A DNA stretch of 64,000 bases from Ruminococcaceae bacterium UBA7212 (GTDB taxonomy: Bacteria > Bacillota > Clostridia > Oscillospirales > Acutalibacteraceae): contig DKUE01000005.1 in the NCBI GenBank assembly GCA_002490525.1, positions 1 to 64,000 on the forward strand, read 5' to 3'. The notes under the pieces were generated by a model, which saw only the letters and a program-made list of their open reading frames with translations, did no database searches and was not told the DNA's origin. Both the position numbers and the translations under genes were made by a program. Positions 63,354 through 64,000 of the stretch are shown here, piece by piece (the first letter of the stretch is position 1; each line of letters starts with the position of its first letter).

Positions 63354-64000
63354 ATGTCTGTTGTTAACGCTTTGGTGGAAATTTTTCAGAAATCCGGATT
63401 TATGTCGCTCTCGTGGCAAAACTGGGTTATGATTTTAGTTTCCTTCGGACTTTTGTATTTGGCGATTGTCAAAAAATTTGAACCTTTGCTGTTATTGCCG
63501 ATAGCATTCGGCATGTTGCTTGTAAACATCTATCCCGATATTATGGCCGACCCGCTGATGATGTCTTCCTATGAGGGCACGGTGGACCCGAACGCGCATT
63601 GGTATGATGCCGGTGTCTTGCGATTGATATATGCAGGCGTAAAATCCAGCATATTCCCCTGTCTAATTTTCCTTGCCGTCGGTGCAATGACGGATTTCGG
63701 ACCGTTGCTTGCCAATCCCGTAAGTCTTTTGCTCGGTGCGGCGGCACAGTTGGGTATTTATGTTGCTTTCCTGATTGCCATCGCTACAAAATTCCTTACA
63801 TTTATTCCCAACTTTGAGCCTTTTGATGCTTTGGAAGCCGCCGCAATCGCCATCATCGGCGGTGCAGACGGTCCGACAGCCATTTGGCTGACTTCCAAGT
63901 TGGCGCCCCAGCTTCTGGGACCGATTGCAGTTGCCGCTTATTCTTACATGGCGCTGATTCCGTTGATACAGCCGCCTATTATGAAATTGCTGACCACCAA
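63354..64000 (+). CDS. oadB: Na+-translocating decarboxylase beta subunit (OadB), 5' part
   Basis: The membrane pump that decarboxylates biotin-CO2 and exports Na+. 215 codons are in the window and the frame continues past its end (usual length 370-430). Visible: several helices, '[21 protein letters not shown]' and the ion-pathway motif '[11 protein letters not shown]' with Asp172, matching the essential Asp of Klebsiella OadB. The ATG follows the carrier gene by 16 bp, with GGGGGC upstream. Not truncated by mutation, only by the window edge. Confidence 0.93.
   Translation, partial: MSVVNALVEIFQKSGFMSLSWQNWVMILVSFGLLYLAIVKKFEPLLLLPIAFGMLLVNIYPDIMADPLMMSSYEGTVDPNAHWYDAGVLRLIYAGVKSSIFPCLIFLAVGAMTDFGPLLANPVSLLLGAAAQLGIYVAFLIAIATKFLTFIPNFEPFDALEAAAIAIIGGADGPTAIWLTSKLAPQLLGPIAVAAYSYMALIPLIQPPIMKLLTT

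Noticed and set aside
1..64000. CRISPR array, prophage, insertion sequence or integrase
   Set aside because: No regularly spaced repeats, transposase, integrase or phage structural gene was seen on either strand.

Overview
The window reads as chromosome of an anaerobic, endospore-forming Clostridia, most likely of the Ruminococcaceae/Oscillospirales type (inference, no database search). The grounds are spo0A next to spoIVB, spmA-spmB, tepA beside a SpoIIIE-type translocase, an AbrB-type regulator, a Rex redox sensor, a Na+-pumping decarboxylase, strong AGGAGG-type ribosome binding sites and moderate GC. No prophage, transposase, CRISPR array or rRNA operon is visible. Almost everything is core chromosome, with a few accessory pockets.

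Layout. 1-6410 (minus): tepA, ftsK/spoIIIE, a YgiQ radical SAM enzyme, a secreted ComEC-like metallo-hydrolase and DUF3006. 6531-10468 (plus): aconitase, isocitrate dehydrogenase and rex, the citrate to 2-oxoglutarate branch with its probable redox repressor. 10467-12397: a YaiI protein and an AbrB regulator diverge from spmA-spmB. 12383-15968 (minus): pgk, tpiA and gpmI. 16188-21166 (minus): a small glycan locus of a membrane-anchored DUF4838 protein, a family 2 glycosidase and a WYL regulator. 21356-26654: a methyltransferase, tRNA-Ser, the csoR-copA copper operon and a P-loop ATPase. 26837-29192 (plus): tRNA-Leu, an acetyltransferase, a small thioredoxin-reductase-like Fe-S protein, a ferritin-like protein and lactate dehydrogenase. 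29392-31424: MreB, then about 900 bp with no intact gene of any size, holding a decayed MATE transporter and a possible structured RNA, then tRNA-Arg. 31458-38625 (minus): ychF, a DUF4358 lipid-bilayer protein, an EIIC-like membrane protein, a DUF4345 protein, an arginine-phosphatase/RimI fusion and polA. 38886-42172: dusB, then spo0A and spoIVB. 42312-51737 (minus): an apparent operon lon-engB-lysA-dnaE-pfkA-aroK. 52037-54291 (plus): serC-serA. 54404-60932: a DEDDh exonuclease, a split TSUP transporter, a membrane-anchored clan-A glycosidase and an Old Yellow Enzyme-type reductase. 61148-64000 (plus): an oxaloacetate-decarboxylase-type Na+ pump whose beta subunit runs off the window.

The genes fit a fermenting gut-type anaerobe. 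Glycolysis (pfkA, tpiA, pgk, gpmI) feeds lactate (ldh) and oxaloacetate decarboxylation with Na+ export. Aconitase and isocitrate dehydrogenase supply 2-oxoglutarate, serA/serC supply serine, lysA supplies lysine and aroK aromatic amino acids. I found no single undescribed multi-gene system that I can prove. The best candidates for novelty are the non-coding island at 30740-31320, the YwlE-RimI fusion, the copper operon with its operator-in-promoter and the embedded copZ start, and the redox-operator candidate on the aconitase promoter.
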